Assembly (NCBI GenBank): GCA_019918135.1
Contig: WBZZ01006588.1
Coordinates: forward strand, 46,001 to 110,000
Source: Paulinella micropora
Taxonomy: Eukaryota; Cercozoa; Imbricatea; Euglyphida; Paulinellidae
Direction: 5' to 3'
DNA length: 64,000 nt
Position 1 is the first letter of the stretch. The number at the start of each line of letters is the position of its first letter. Below are positions 10,558 to 23,600 of this stretch, piece by piece. A program made the position numbers and the translations under genes. The notes beneath the pieces were generated by a model. The model made no database searches and had not been told where the DNA came from. It saw only the letters and a list, made by a program, of their open reading frames with translations.

Positions 10558-10760
10558 TGAAGAAGGCGAAGAAATCGGTAAAAAAGAAAGTGGAAGAAGA
10601 GAGCGAGAGTGAGAGCGAGGAAAGCGAGGAAGAAGAAGAAGAGCCCAAGCCTAAGAAAGGAGGGAAGAAGACTAGCCGTGTTAGTGTCAATGTTTATAAC
10701 CAACAACCTGAGAAACCAAAAAAAGAAAACAATGATACATCTAAATTTTTCTTAAATTCT
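10558..10760 (+). pseudogene. E/K-rich protein, element B, 5'-truncated (copy 1)
   Basis: Similarity to the E/K gene of D begins abruptly at GAAGAAGGCGAAG, immediately after A's hairpin cluster. It covers the Ser/Glu stretch, PKPKKGGKK and the tail VSVNVYNQQPEKPKK. One A is missing near 10742 compared with D, so the natural stop is passed and the frame runs into the leader of integrase B. A 5'-truncated, dead copy. Confidence 0.65.
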
Positions 10761-10866
10761 AATATATATAACTTTATGCAAGACTTATTATTTACTCTTT
10801 TATATATCGTGATAAACTACCTTTCTATTTTAGCCACATACAGCTATCGCTGTAGGCGATATAGCA

Positions 10867-11243
10867 ATGGACCACAAACATAGTAATCCGCAAAATACTG
10901 AAACCGGAGGTGCGGAGGCGGAGTCACCGCTAAATGAAGAACTTGAAAAACAGAAAATTGAAGAGGCTTCTGAAATACATCATCAATCCAAAGCACCTAA
11001 AAAATGGAATACTATACTAGCCCCTGAGCCTGAACCATTAAGCCAAGTGTTCATTGACTTAATGGATATGTCTAAAATAGCTACTAAGAAAGGAAACAAA
11101 AACTACAACTTTGGTTTAGTAATGATTGATGTTTATTCTCGTCGTGGTTGGATTGAACCAATCAAAAATAAAACAACAGGCAAAGTATTAGAAGGATTAA
11201 AGAAAATGCCTAAACCTAAAAGGATTACTTCCGACAACGGCAG
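10867..11243 (+). pseudogene. Integrase B, N-terminal fragment at unit joint (copy 1)
   Basis: Starts MDHKHSNPQNTETGG and runs through EIHHQSKAPKKWNT, the first catalytic Asp (FIDLMDMSK) and IDVYSRRGW. It stops at the second catalytic Asp (SDNG), where the repeat joint fuses it to GIY-YIG DNA. A short foreign tail follows to a stop at 11286. The full gene is at 27936-28943. Confidence 0.85.
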
Positions 11244-11782
11244 AAAACTGGATGAATGGAAAATATCATTATGTTTCTTCTTTTGAAATCGTCAAATATA
11301 ATGATGCCTTCGTTGAATTAATTGAAGATTATTCGTGTGAAAATGTAAATCAACTGAGAAGGCAAGAAGGAGAGATAATAAGACAAACAGAAAATTGTAT
11401 AAACAAAAGAGTAGAATGTCAAACTAAAAAGGAATACAGAGAACAAAACAAGGGTAAAATAGCACAAAGAGATAAAAAATATAGAGAAACAAACAAAGAG
11501 AAAATAGCACAAAAAAGAAAAGAATGGCTTGAAAAAAATGAAGACTATGTGTCACGATATCTTAAAGAATACGTGGCAAAAAACAAAGAACAACTGTCAC
11601 AAAAATGGAAAGAATATAGAGACAAAAATAAAGATGAGATAAACCGAAAAAAAAGAATATATGAATCAAAAATAGTTCAATGTGAATGTGGTAATTCTTT
11701 CAGAATTGATAATTTATCAAAGCATCTTAAAACACAAATACACTATGACAATATGATCGGATTATCCGTTTTTGGTTTTTAA
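11244..11782 (+). pseudogene. GIY-YIG endonuclease C-terminal fragment (copy 2)
   Basis: As in copy 1 but 19 bases longer at the 5' side, adding NWMNGK before YHYVSS. An ATG at 11252 gives a 176-residue frame, but the catalytic GIY-YIG strands are still absent because the gene is cut by the joint with integrase B. Confidence 0.7.
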
Positions 11783-12126
11783 TTTATTTTTGGAGACGGG
11801 CAGATTATCCCAATAAGAAGCGTGAGTACGCCTATAAATGTGTTAGCATTAGCACAACTGATTGTCGGGTCGCTCAATCTAACAACACACAAAATGATTA
11901 TGCTACATGTAACTGTCATCTGAACAGCATATTTAATTAATCTTGCATCTGTCCTTTCTTTGAAACAACAACATCGCCATTCGTCGTTAATTTCATGGTC
12001 TGATTTTTTTTGTTCATTTTTTAACTCTGACGAAATACAGCGAGACTTTAATTCTGGAGTTAGTTCGCCATCCATATCCATAATAGGTGGTGGTCTATGA
12101 AGTCTAGTTGTATTATTGTTTGACAT
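11779..12126 (-). CDS. Small 2-TM PLV protein, element A (copy 2)
   Basis: Identical in protein sequence to the copy at 3243-3590: PPPIMDMDGELTPEL motif, WRCCC cluster, two C-terminal membrane helices. Confidence 0.7.
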   Translation of the reverse strand: MSNNNTTRLHRPPPIMDMDGELTPELKSRCISSELKNEQKKSDHEINDEWRCCCFKERTDARLIKYAVQMTVTCSIIILCVVRLSDPTISCANANTFIGVLTLLIGIICPSPKIN

Positions 12127-15100
12127 TATCAAGAACGGCCACTCTGATTTCTGCTAATTGGTTTGCTTGGTCTTGTAGTATATTAAGTAAAAGTTTATTT
12201 TCTTTTTCTAAATTAACTACTTTTTCTGATAATTGTTGAACCGCTTTAATTAACGGGGCGATAAACTCGGAATACCCTTTTCCATAACCGACATCACCGC
12301 TATCAATACATTTAACATCTTCTGGATTAGCACTCACACCTTTCAATTCGTATTCCGCTCTTTGCTTTGGACACGGAACCATAATTTTTTCTTTTATAAA
12401 TCCGCCAAAATCTAGCATATCCATTTCTGTTAGTATTTCTTCTAATTCCTGTGCTATCAAACCAGTTCTTTTTTTCTTGTTGTCATCAATCATACGATAG
12501 CAGACTGGATTTAACTGTTGATAAAATCTAAGCCTAAACATTCCTTTATATCTTCTTTTTTTCGCCTATCTGAATATTGAATAGGATCAGACAATACCCA
12601 TAACTGACCATCACTCCCTCTCAAAGACATTAAAGCAGTGTTATTGTTATTTTCCCATATGAAACCTTCATTTGAGCCTGTGCTACATCTAAATCTTAAG
12701 GCATAAGAAGATATACCACCTCCAACACCTCCTGTTGGCGCCGTTCCATCGCTTAATGATCTACTTCCACCATTGGATGCCATATAAATACCCCATGCTG
12801 AATTTGCTGTCTCCCACATAAATATTCCTCTCGCATTTGTCCCATCTGTTCCTCCTTGTATTCCTATCTTTGCTCCACTGGTTAATGTTGTGGTTGTTAG
12901 CACCCCAGAGTATGTAATACCCGCATTCGCAGTTAGTAAGCCACTTGTTGTTAATGTTGTTGTTGATATACCCGCATTTGCAGTTATTAATCCACTTGCG
13001 GTTGCCGTTGTTGTTGATATCCCCGCATTTGCTGTTATCGCTTCACTTGCTGTTATTGCCTTCGTTGTTAATAAGCCCGATGTGTCAAGTTCCAGAGCGA
13101 GAGACCAAGGAACAGCAACCCCCACATTTTTCCCGCTATCATACAAAAATCTAAGTTTATTATTCCATTTACTAATTAGAAAATTAGAACTCACATAACT
13201 TGATTTCCATCCACCAGCATCTAAATACGCATCAAAGGTCGTATTTATGTTATTATGACTTAAATTAGTTAGTTGAAAAGTGGGATATATATCTTCTGTT
13301 GTAATAGCCTGCAAATGTGCTCCAGTTGTATTATTGTTATAAGTCCCATACAATTCTAAACCCGCTGTTGTTCCTATTCCTTTCGTTGTACTGCCTATGA
13401 TTATTGGAATACCTGATGCTGTTGTTATTTTGTGGCTCGTTGTTAATGTTGTTGTAGTCATGCCAGCAGTTGAAGTAATTGTCGTTCCCGTTATTGTTCC
13501 ACCATTTGTTATATTGTTTGAGTTCATATCTAAGGCACCATAAAACCGCATACCCCCAGCATTGTTAAAACGGACAATGTCAGACGAAGCACTTTTATTA
13601 TCCAAAAGTTTTGAAATATAAAGTCCCGCCCCTTTTGCATCAAATGCTACATTCGTAAATACATAACCTCGTTGGTTCGCGGTTCCACTTGTAGCGGTAT
13701 TTAGAGTAAATAAGAAATACTGATAATCGCCTGACGTCTGTGAAAAGAATATATCACCTCCATTTTGGTTTAATATCCTCGCCCCATTATATGTTATATT
13801 TCCACCATTAATGATGGTTTGATTATTAAAATCGGCGTTGTTCGTTAAAGTTAGATATTTTATCGTAGTGCTCGCCCCATTAAATCTTTTACTTCCTGTT
13901 ATGGTTTGGTCTGTTGTTAGTTTCACACAATTGTCATCCAGATATTGCCTATTTACCGCTTCATTCGCATTTTGTGGTGCTCCCAAATTAACAATCCGAC
14001 TGCTATTACAATCTAAGTCAGTAGCATTAAACCACGAAACAATCGTCCCGTCAATAATAAAACTTATTTTTTTCGCAGAAATTTCAAAGTTGTAATATGT
14101 TGCAGTTTTCATATCCAAACTAGCAATTGACCCAATATTACTGGTAGAATTGAAAACGATAAATGTGCCTTTTGTTGTTGAATTGATTGAATTTCCAGTT
14201 ATTTCAACACCACTGCTATATGTCTTAATTCCTGCTATGGTTTGGTTTCCAGTTAGTTTCACATTTTGCCCGTCTAATGTATCCACATAACTTTTGTTTG
14301 CTCCGTCCGTTGTTACTGATGGTGTGGCTAAGTTCGTTATTTTGTTGTTATTCAAACTTAATGTTGTTCCAGTTGCGGTTATAATTAAAGTATTACCTGA
14401 ATATAACTCTACATACGAACCAGTTATTTGTATCGGATACCAAGTCGCTGTTGCTGTTTTTTGTGCTGCAATCATTCCTATTTTTGTATCAAAGGCTATG
14501 CCAATACCATCAAAAGTAGTAGGATTGGACGAACCACTTACTTCTAAAGTTGATGTAAATTTTTTATTCCCTGCTATGGTTTGGTCTCCTGTTAGTTTAA
14601 CGACAGAAGTGTCAAGAGTAGAAACATCAACACCATCAACAAGATTTACATTTGTTATGCTTTGGCTTTTCATATCAATACCCGCACTAGCATTTATTAT
14701 ACTGCTAAATGTTTTTATTCCTCCTATGGTTTGGTCTCCTGTTAGTTTGACCACTGAACCATCAACTGCGAGATTAGTGAGATTAATTCCATTATACGTA
14801 GAAGCCCCCGAAATAGCATAACCATTCATATTTAGTCCTCCCGTCATACTAGCAGTTCCGTCTAATCTAAGAAAGGGTAGTGTGGTGTTTCTCCATTGTC
14901 CTGTGCTATACATAATCAGTTGATTATCTGCTGGGAAGCCTGATATTGTCACATCGCTATGTGAGTCTATACTTCCAGCTGCTGACACCTTATTATTATT
15001 ATCATTATGCTCAAATATCCATTCATCAACACCTTTGTCATTTAGTAAATTAACTCCTGTTATATTCTTCCTTCCCATACTAATATTGCCTGTTTCATCA

Positions 15101-15762
15101 ACATTTATCGGAAATGTTTTATTTACCCAGTTTATTGAATTATATGTTAGATAACTATTCATCGCCACTGGTGCTGTAATGACTACATCTGAAAGTGTAT
15201 CAATTGAACCAAGGGCTGTATTCTTCCATTTGCCTTCCACATCGTTGTAAGTTAAGTATTGCCCGCTTGCTTGTGCAAATATGTTTGTGTCTATCAAATT
15301 ATATAAACTGGTTTGGTGCGGATTGGAAGTATTAGAGCGGTGTTGAGTTGAGGCTTTGACTTCGTCATTATCCCTTACTCGTTGCTCTGTGTAGTATAAA
15401 CGGCTTCCTTCTTTGATATCCGTAGTTGATTTTAAAGCGAGACGTGTGTCAAAGCGGTTATCAGTCCAATAATAATTAAGCCCTTCTTTTAGGTCTGTTG
15501 TTGATTTTAAAGCGAGCCGTGTGTCAAAGCGGTTATCAGTCCAATAATAATTAAGTCCTTCTTTAATGTCCGCGGTGCTTTTGGTAGCCAGTCGTGTATC
15601 AAATCGGTCGTCAGTGTAATAAAGATTTATGGGTTCAGCATCTTCTGGCACTCTGTCTGTATTCAGACCGACTATGTTTGTGTTGGTTAAATCTAAGTTA
15701 AGTATGTTTAGACTATCAACAGCCAACTCATTAAGGCCAAGTAATGATTTATATTGGGACAT
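12113..15762 (-). pseudogene. Fibre with S74 chaperone, frameshifted (copy 2)
   Basis: Same gene as 3577-7226 with the same missing A before the chaperone. It differs from copy 1 and agrees with copy 3 at G12330, C13391, A14315 and a five-base cluster at 14502-14520. This places the left part of copy 2 with copy 3. Confidence 0.8.
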
Positions 15763-15818
15763 TATATTAATTAATTAATTATTTTAAAAATACTAAAATA
15801 TATTAATCTTAGTATAAA
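15763..15818. promoter_or_regulatory. Bidirectional palindromic promoter (copy 2)
   Basis: Same ATACTAA...TTAGTAT palindrome as in copy 1, between the fibre and E/K start codons. Confidence 0.6.
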
Positions 15819-16342
15819 ATGCCGTCTCCCGAAGCGAGCCGACAAAATTGGGAAAAGCAGTCGATGGAATTAAACAAAAAGCAAAGCAGAGAAAAATGGA
15901 ACATGCCAACAAGGTTTTGGACCAATACCGAAATGCGATTAAAAGCGAAGACGAAGATATGGAACGAAAAATAGCGGAGATAGAAAATAAGAATGTTGCT
16001 AACGATATTGTTAATGAAAAAGATCAAGATGCCACACCCGAGCAGAGTGATAGCGAAGATGAGGTTGATTTTACTGACTTGATTGCGGAAAAGATGGCTA
16101 AGATGAAAAGCAAGAGAGCGAAGGTAGAGAGTAAGAGGGAAAAGAAGAAGAGTAAAAAGTCAGTGGTTGAACCAGAGGAGAGCGAAAGCAGTGAGAGTGA
16201 AAGTGAAGAAGAAGAGCCAAAACCAAAGAAGGGGAAAGGTAAAAAATCAAATAGTAAAGTTTTGGTCAATGTATATAATACAGAGAAACCAACACGGAGC
16301 GAAACTTCAAACGACTTAAGTAAGTGCTTCCTCAAATTCTAA
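15819..16342 (+). pseudogene. E/K-rich protein, element A, frameshifted (copy 2)
   Basis: Same sequence and same one-base lesion in the A-run after the TGG of RQNW as copy 1. Confidence 0.6.
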
Positions 16343-16346
16343 AGAT

Positions 16347-17363
16347 ATGAGTGAGGAAAATCAACTTGATAATAAACATATAATTATTAATACTCAGAAT
16401 GCGGATGCCCCACTAGAAGAAGCACCAACTGGAGAAGAAATTCAAAGAACAAAAGAAGAAGAAGCACTTGAAATACATCATCAAAAAAAGAACCCGAAAA
16501 TATGGAACACTATATCGGTTGACAAACCACTAGACTAAGTTTTCTTAGACTTGGCAGACATGAGTAAGATAAAAGATAAGAAAGGAAACAAATGCTATGC
16601 TTGGATGTTAGTTTGGATTGATTGTCATTCCCGATTTTTAATAATCATTCCATTAAAAAATAAAACAGCAAAAGAAGTATATTATGCTTTGAAATCTATA
16701 CCTTATAAACCTAAATCAATTACAACCAACAGCGGAGGAGAATATAAAGGTGCTACTCGTGATTATTTTATTCAAAATGGTATTAAGCACGATGTGGTTG
16801 AAGTAGGGGACCATAGAGCACTCGCTGTGGTAGATAGAGTTATAAGGAGTATTAGAAGGTGGTTGGATTTATTATTTGAAACTAATAGAAATTTTGACTG
16901 GGTAAGTTATATTCAAGACTTGGTTAATGCTTATAATCACAAATTACATCGGGGAATTCAGGCTAGACCAGTGGACGTCTTTGCTAGAAGAGATAAAAAT
17001 AAACAGAAAATCACTCGTGATAACCTTATTAATGAATTCAATATCGGAGATAGTGTTCGTAAGGAAAACAAAAGGCTAATGTTTGCGAAAGGAGGAAAGA
17101 CTTCCAGTAAAATTATTTATAAAGTCAAAGGCCGTTCCGGATTTAAGTTAATATTAAATAACGATGAACTCGTAAGTCCGAGGGATTTATTGAAAACAGA
17201 TTTTACAAAGCCTGTTGACGAAGAGAAAGACATAAAACAACAAACAAAAGAAATTATAAAGGAAAAGAAGACGAAAGAACTACTTAAAAGAGAAGAAACA
17301 GAACCAGAAAACATCAGAACAAGCAAAAGAGAGAGGAAGGCAAAAGTAATACTTGACCTTTGA
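16347..17363 (+). pseudogene. rve integrase, element A, inactivated (copy 2)
   Basis: Same internal TAA (16536-16538) and same loss of the second catalytic Asp as copy 1. At base 16779 it carries G like copy 1, whereas copy 3 has A. This is the first diagnostic site showing that the right part of copy 2 belongs with copy 1. Confidence 0.85.
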
Positions 17364-17380
17364 TTAGAATATTTTCTAAA

Positions 17381-17428
17381 CCTTTCGTCTCCTTTAAAAA
17401 TGATAAAAGTTTGCAAAGAGACGAAAGG
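17381..17428. terminator. Perfect 11-bp hairpin between convergent genes (copy 2)
   Basis: CCTTTCGTCTC/GAGACGAAAGG between the ends of integrase A and the PP gene, as in copy 1. Confidence 0.6.
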
Positions 17429-17446
17429 CTCAGAAATTAATAACCT

Positions 17447-17946
17447 TTAATCAAACAAGACCCTGTAGGCGGTCTTAATCGTAAGACAGAAGAAGTTGGC
17501 GATGGAATCGATGTTATCCCAAAGACGAAACAGTTTCAACGAACCATCCGTGAACTCAACTACAAATATTTCTGCTACTTGTCCCTTTCGCAATTCAGTC
17601 TTAAATCTATTCAATTTGACGACTGGCATTCCATCGTTCTCATGACTGAACAGTAAAGCAGTTCCATTCTTCTTGTCCAGCTGAACCCAATAATTAGTGC
17701 TACTTATTATTGGTTGATTCTTCCTATCGATGTTTGGAACTTTGGCAGGTGATACCTTATTACCACCTAATTCACTCGGAATACCCCCCGCAACGATGCG
17801 TCCTATGCGTAAATCCCCCAAATTTTCTGCCAAAGTCTGTAAAAAATTATATGAGAAAACAAAACGAACAAGGAACATACCTTGACTTCTGGGTCTTCTT
17901 GGCGTGGTTGCTCTGGTTCATTTGGGGCGGGAGGTTCGTCAGCCAT
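17447..17946 (-). CDS. PP protein, element A, spliced (copy 2)
   Basis: Exons 17946-17881 and 17836-17447 around a 44-nt GTATGT...ACAG intron. Protein as in copy 1. Confidence 0.65.
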
Positions 17947-18224
17947 CTGTGCACACACAAAAACAGCAAGGGTTTGGACTTCTTGAATTTGTCACTTTGG
18001 GAATTCTGAAACATACCAAGAATGAAAAAAGAAACAGACAAAAACACGTGATAGAATTTCAGGAATTTCTGCTGACAATTTGAAATGCAGATAAAAAGGA
18101 AAAGCGAAAATTTTTTCACACCGCACACCTAGAGGCTCAGGTCAATTACACACCTTCTAAATTCTGGAGTTGGACAACTTTTGCTTTTTCAGAATAGTCT
18201 TAATCAGACAAAGTGCGAACAAGA

Positions 18225-18697
18225 ATGAGTGATGATGATGGTAGCGATGTAGAGTATGTTGAAAGAGAAACCACCAATAAGTGGTTAGAGAAATTAAGAG
18301 ATAAAACATACACACAGATAATGAAATATAAGACAAATAGCGAAGTAAACTTGACATTATACAGAGTAGAAAGGAGCAAAAACGACAAGAGTTATTGGAA
18401 TTGGAGAAACAAGAAAAAGCAGAACAAAATAACTTTTTCGCTATTGAAGAATTGCTAAATCAGAAAAAAGAAGAAGCAGAACGAAAAGAAAAAATAGATT
18501 TGGTAAAGAGAGAAGAAAGGAGAAAAGAACTGAACAAGAAAAAACAATTACGATTATTTGAGAATTGGCTAAGTGCCGAAAATCAACCAATGGGAGTTGA
18601 TGATGAGATTAGAGCAAGAAAAATGATTGAAGGAGGAAAAACAACATATAATGTAATTGAAGAATATGAGAGATACAAAAGACAGAGAATTAATTGA
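18225..18697 (+). pseudogene. CC coiled-coil protein, element A, frameshifted (copy 2)
   Basis: Same start and same A-run lesion as copy 1; identical to copy 1 in the stretches where copy 3 differs. Confidence 0.55.
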
Positions 18698-19089
18698 AAA
18701 AGTAGTTTTCACTACTAACTCCTTTAGCACATAGGAGCATAAACTAGTGTGTTTTCAATTTTAAAAAAATTGGGCGAAAGCCCTCTTCATTTCAAATGAA
18801 TTTTGTCCCTTTGGGACAAATGTCAATAGCTTGCTATTGACTAATTTTATCTACCATACTTGTTTGTGTGTGGTAGGTGGTTGAGTTGAAGTTGGAAGAG
18901 TAAGACGAACGAGGTCAATCGACTAAATTTAATGATACATATATTTTTCTTGTAGTGTGCTGTATAAGGCTCTTTGGTTGTTTTTGTTGTTTTGTATTTA
19001 TTTTACGGGAAATCCATAGGAGAGGGTGCGACAACCTAGACGAAGTCGTGAATTTTGCAAAAAATTCATGACGAGTTCTAGGTTATCAT
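18691..19089. repeat. Hairpin cluster at right end of element A (copy 2)
   Basis: Same series of inverted repeats as at 10155-10553. Confidence 0.8.
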
Positions 19090-19093
19090 CTAC

Positions 19094-19296
19094 TGAAGAA
19101 GGCGAAGAAATCGGTAAAAAAGAAAGTGGAAGAAGAGAGCGAGAGTGAGAGCGAGGAAAGCGAGGAAGAAGAAGAAGAGCCCAAGCCTAAGAAAGGAGGG
19201 AAGAAGACTAGCCGTGTTAGTGTCAATGTTTATAACCAACAACCTGAGAAACCAAAAAAAGAAAACAATGATACATCTAAATTTTTCTTAAATTCT
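19094..19296 (+). pseudogene. E/K-rich protein, element B, 5'-truncated (copy 2)
   Basis: Same truncated fragment as at 10558-10760, abutting A's hairpin cluster. Confidence 0.65.
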
Positions 19297-19402
19297 AATA
19301 TATATAACTTTATGCAAGACTTATTATTTACTCTTTTATATATCGTGATAAACTACCTTTCTATTTTAGCCACATACAGCTATCGCTGTAGGCGATATAG
19401 CA

Positions 19403-19779
19403 ATGGACCACAAACATAGTAATCCGCAAAATACTGAAACCGGAGGTGCGGAGGCGGAGTCACCGCTAAATGAAGAACTTGAAAAACAGAAAATTGAAGA
19501 GGCTTCTGAAATACATCATCAATCCAAAGCACCTAAAAAATGGAATACTATACTAGCCCCTGAGCCTGAACCATTAAGCCAAGTGTTCATTGACTTAATG
19601 GATATGTCTAAAATAGCTACTAAGAAAGGAAACAAAAACTACAACTTTGGTTTAGTAATGATTGATGTTTATTCTCGTCGTGGTTGGATTGAACCAATCA
19701 AAAATAAAACAACAGGCAAAGTATTAGAAGGATTAAAGAAAATGCCTAAACCTAAAAGGATTACTTCCGACAACGGCAG
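19403..19779 (+). pseudogene. Integrase B, N-terminal fragment at unit joint (copy 2)
   Basis: Same as 10867-11243; cut after GACAACGGCAG and fused to GIY-YIG sequence. Confidence 0.85.
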
Positions 19780-20318
19780 AAAACTGGATGAATGGAAAAT
19801 ATCATTATGTTTCTTCTTTTGAAATCGTCAAATATAATGATGCCTTCGTTGAATTAATTGAAGATTATTCGTGTGAAAATGTAAATCAACTGAGAAGGCA
19901 AGAAGGAGAGATAATAAGACAAACAGAAAATTGTATAAACAAAAGAGTAGAATGTCAAACTAAAAAGGAATACAGAGAACAAAACAAGGGTAAAATAGCA
20001 CAAAGAGATAAAAAATATAGAGAAACAAACAAAGAGAAAATAGCACAAAAAAGAAAAGAATGGCTTGAAAAAAATGAAGACTATGTGTCACGATATCTTA
20101 AAGAATACGTGGCAAAAAACAAAGAACAACTGTCACAAAAATGGAAAGAATATAGAGACAAAAATAAAGATGAGATAAACCGAAAAAAAAGAATATATGA
20201 ATCAAAAATAGTTCAATGTGAATGTGGTAATTCTTTCAGAATTGATAATTTATCAAAGCATCTTAAAACACAAATACACTATGACAATATGATCGGATTA
20301 TCCGTTTTTGGTTTTTAA
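19780..20318 (+). pseudogene. GIY-YIG endonuclease C-terminal fragment (copy 3)
   Basis: Same as copy 2; ATG at 19788, catalytic half missing. Confidence 0.7.
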
Positions 20319-20662
20319 TTTATTTTTGGAGACGGGCAGATTATCCCAATAAGAAGCGTGAGTACGCCTATAAATGTGTTAGCATTAGCACAACTGATTG
20401 TCGGGTCGCTCAATCTAACAACACACAAAATGATTATGCTACATGTAACTGTCATCTGAACAGCATATTTAATTAATCTTGCATCTGTCCTTTCTTTGAA
20501 ACAACAACATCGCCATTCGTCGTTAATTTCATGGTCTGATTTTTTTTGTTCATTTTTTAACTCTGACGAAATACAGCGAGACTTTAATTCTGGAGTTAGT
20601 TCGCCATCCATATCCATAATAGGTGGTGGTCTATGAAGTCTAGTTGTATTATTGTTTGACAT
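20315..20662 (-). CDS. Small 2-TM PLV protein, element A (copy 3)
   Basis: Same protein as at 3243-3590. Confidence 0.7.
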   Translation of the reverse strand: MSNNNTTRLHRPPPIMDMDGELTPELKSRCISSELKNEQKKSDHEINDEWRCCCFKERTDARLIKYAVQMTVTCSIIILCVVRLSDPTISCANANTFIGVLTLLIGIICPSPKIN

Positions 20663-23600
20663 TATCAAGAACGGCCACTCTGATTTCTGCTAATTGGTTT
20701 GCTTGGTCTTGTAGTATATTAAGTAAAAGTTTATTTTCTTTTTCTAAATTAACTACTTTTTCTGATAATTGTTGAACCGCTTTAATTAACGGGGCGATAA
20801 ACTCGGAATACCCTTTTCCATAACCGACATCACCGCTATCAATACATTTAACATCTTCTGGATTAGCACTCACACCTTTCAATTCGTATTCCGCTCTTTG
20901 CTTTGGACACGGAACCATAATTTTTTCTTTTATAAATCCGCCAAAATCTAGCATATCCATTTCTGTTAGTATTTCTTCTAATTCCTGTGCTATCAAACCA
21001 GTTCTTTTTTTCTTGTTGTCATCAATCATACGATAGCAGACTGGATTTAACTGTTGATAAAATCTAAGCCTAAACATTCCTTTATATCTTCTTTTTTTCG
21101 CCTATCTGAATATTGAATAGGATCAGACAATACCCATAACTGACCATCACTCCCTCTCAAAGACATTAAAGCAGTGTTATTGTTATTTTCCCATATGAAA
21201 CCTTCATTTGAGCCTGTGCTACATCTAAATCTTAAGGCATAAGAAGATATACCACCTCCAACACCTCCTGTTGGCGCCGTTCCATCGCTTAATGATCTAC
21301 TTCCACCATTGGATGCCATATAAATACCCCATGCTGAATTTGCTGTCTCCCACATAAATATTCCTCTCGCATTTGTCCCATCTGTTCCTCCTTGTATTCC
21401 TATCTTTGCTCCACTGGTTAATGTTGTGGTTGTTAGCACCCCAGAGTATGTAATACCCGCATTCGCAGTTAGTAAGCCACTTGTTGTTAATGTTGTTGTT
21501 GATATACCCGCATTTGCAGTTATTAATCCACTTGCGGTTGCCGTTGTTGTTGATATCCCCGCATTTGCTGTTATCGCTTCACTTGCTGTTATTGCCTTCG
21601 TTGTTAATAAGCCCGATGTGTCAAGTTCCAGAGCGAGAGACCAAGGAACAGCAACCCCCACATTTTTCCCGCTATCATACAAAAATCTAAGTTTATTATT
21701 CCATTTACTAATTAGAAAATTAGAACTCACATAACTTGATTTCCATCCACCAGCATCTAAATACGCATCAAAGGTCGTATTTATGTTATTATGACTTAAA
21801 TTAGTTAGTTGAAAAGTGGGATATATATCTTCTGTTGTAATAGCCTGCAAATGTGCTCCAGTTGTATTATTGTTATAAGTCCCATACAATTCTAAACCCG
21901 CTGTTGTTCCTATTCCTTTCGTTGTACTGCCTATGATTATTGGAATACCTGATGCTGTTGTTATTTTGTGGCTCGTTGTTAATGTTGTTGTAGTCATGCC
22001 AGCAGTTGAAGTAATTGTCGTTCCCGTTATTGTTCCACCATTTGTTATATTGTTTGAGTTCATATCTAAGGCACCATAAAACCGCATACCCCCAGCATTG
22101 TTAAAACGGACAATGTCAGACGAAGCACTTTTATTATCCAAAAGTTTTGAAATATAAAGTCCCGCCCCTTTTGCATCAAATGCTACATTCGTAAATACAT
22201 AACCTCGTTGGTTCGCGGTTCCACTTGTAGCGGTATTTAGAGTAAATAAGAAATACTGATAATCGCCTGACGTCTGTGAAAAGAATATATCACCTCCATT
22301 TTGGTTTAATATCCTCGCCCCATTATATGTTATATTTCCACCATTAATGATGGTTTGATTATTAAAATCGGCGTTGTTCGTTAAAGTTAGATATTTTATC
22401 GTAGTGCTCGCCCCATTAAATCTTTTACTTCCTGTTATGGTTTGGTCTGTTGTTAGTTTCACACAATTGTCATCCAGATATTGCCTATTTACCGCTTCAT
22501 TCGCATTTTGTGGTGCTCCCAAATTAACAATCCGACTGCTATTACAATCTAAGTCAGTAGCATTAAACCACGAAACAATCGTCCCGTCAATAATAAAACT
22601 TATTTTTTTCGCAGAAATTTCAAAGTTGTAATATGTTGCAGTTTTCATATCCAAACTAGCAATTGACCCAATATTACTGGTAGAATTGAAAACGATAAAT
22701 GTGCCTTTTGTTGTTGAATTGATTGAATTTCCAGTTATTTCAACACCACTGCTATATGTCTTAATTCCTGCTATGGTTTGGTTTCCAGTTAGTTTCACAT
22801 TTTGCCCGTCTAATGTATCCACATAACTTTTGTTTGCTCCGTCCGTTGTTACTGATGGTGTGGCTAAGTTCGTTATTTTGTTGTTATTCAAACTTAATGT
22901 TGTTCCAGTTGCGGTTATAATTAAAGTATTACCTGAATATAACTCTACATACGAACCAGTTATTTGTATCGGATACCAAGTCGCTGTTGCTGTTTTTTGT
23001 GCTGCAATCATTCCTATTTTTGTATCAAAGGCTATGCCAATACCATCAAAAGTAGTAGGATTGGACGAACCACTTACTTCTAAAGTTGATGTAAATTTTT
23101 TATTCCCTGCTATGGTTTGGTCTCCTGTTAGTTTAACGACAGAAGTGTCAAGAGTAGAAACATCAACACCATCAACAAGATTTACATTTGTTATGCTTTG
23201 GCTTTTCATATCAATACCCGCACTAGCATTTATTATACTGCTAAATGTTTTTATTCCTCCTATGGTTTGGTCTCCTGTTAGTTTGACCACTGAACCATCA
23301 ACTGCGAGATTAGTGAGATTAATTCCATTATACGTAGAAGCCCCCGAAATAGCATAACCATTCATATTTAGTCCTCCCGTCATACTAGCAGTTCCGTCTA
23401 ATCTAAGAAAGGGTAGTGTGGTGTTTCTCCATTGTCCTGTGCTATACATAATCAGTTGATTATCTGCTGGGAAGCCTGATATTGTCACATCGCTATGTGA
23501 GTCTATACTTCCAGCTGCTGACACCTTATTATTATTATCATTATGCTCAAATATCCATTCATCAACACCTTTGTCATTTAGTAAATTAACTCCTGTTATA

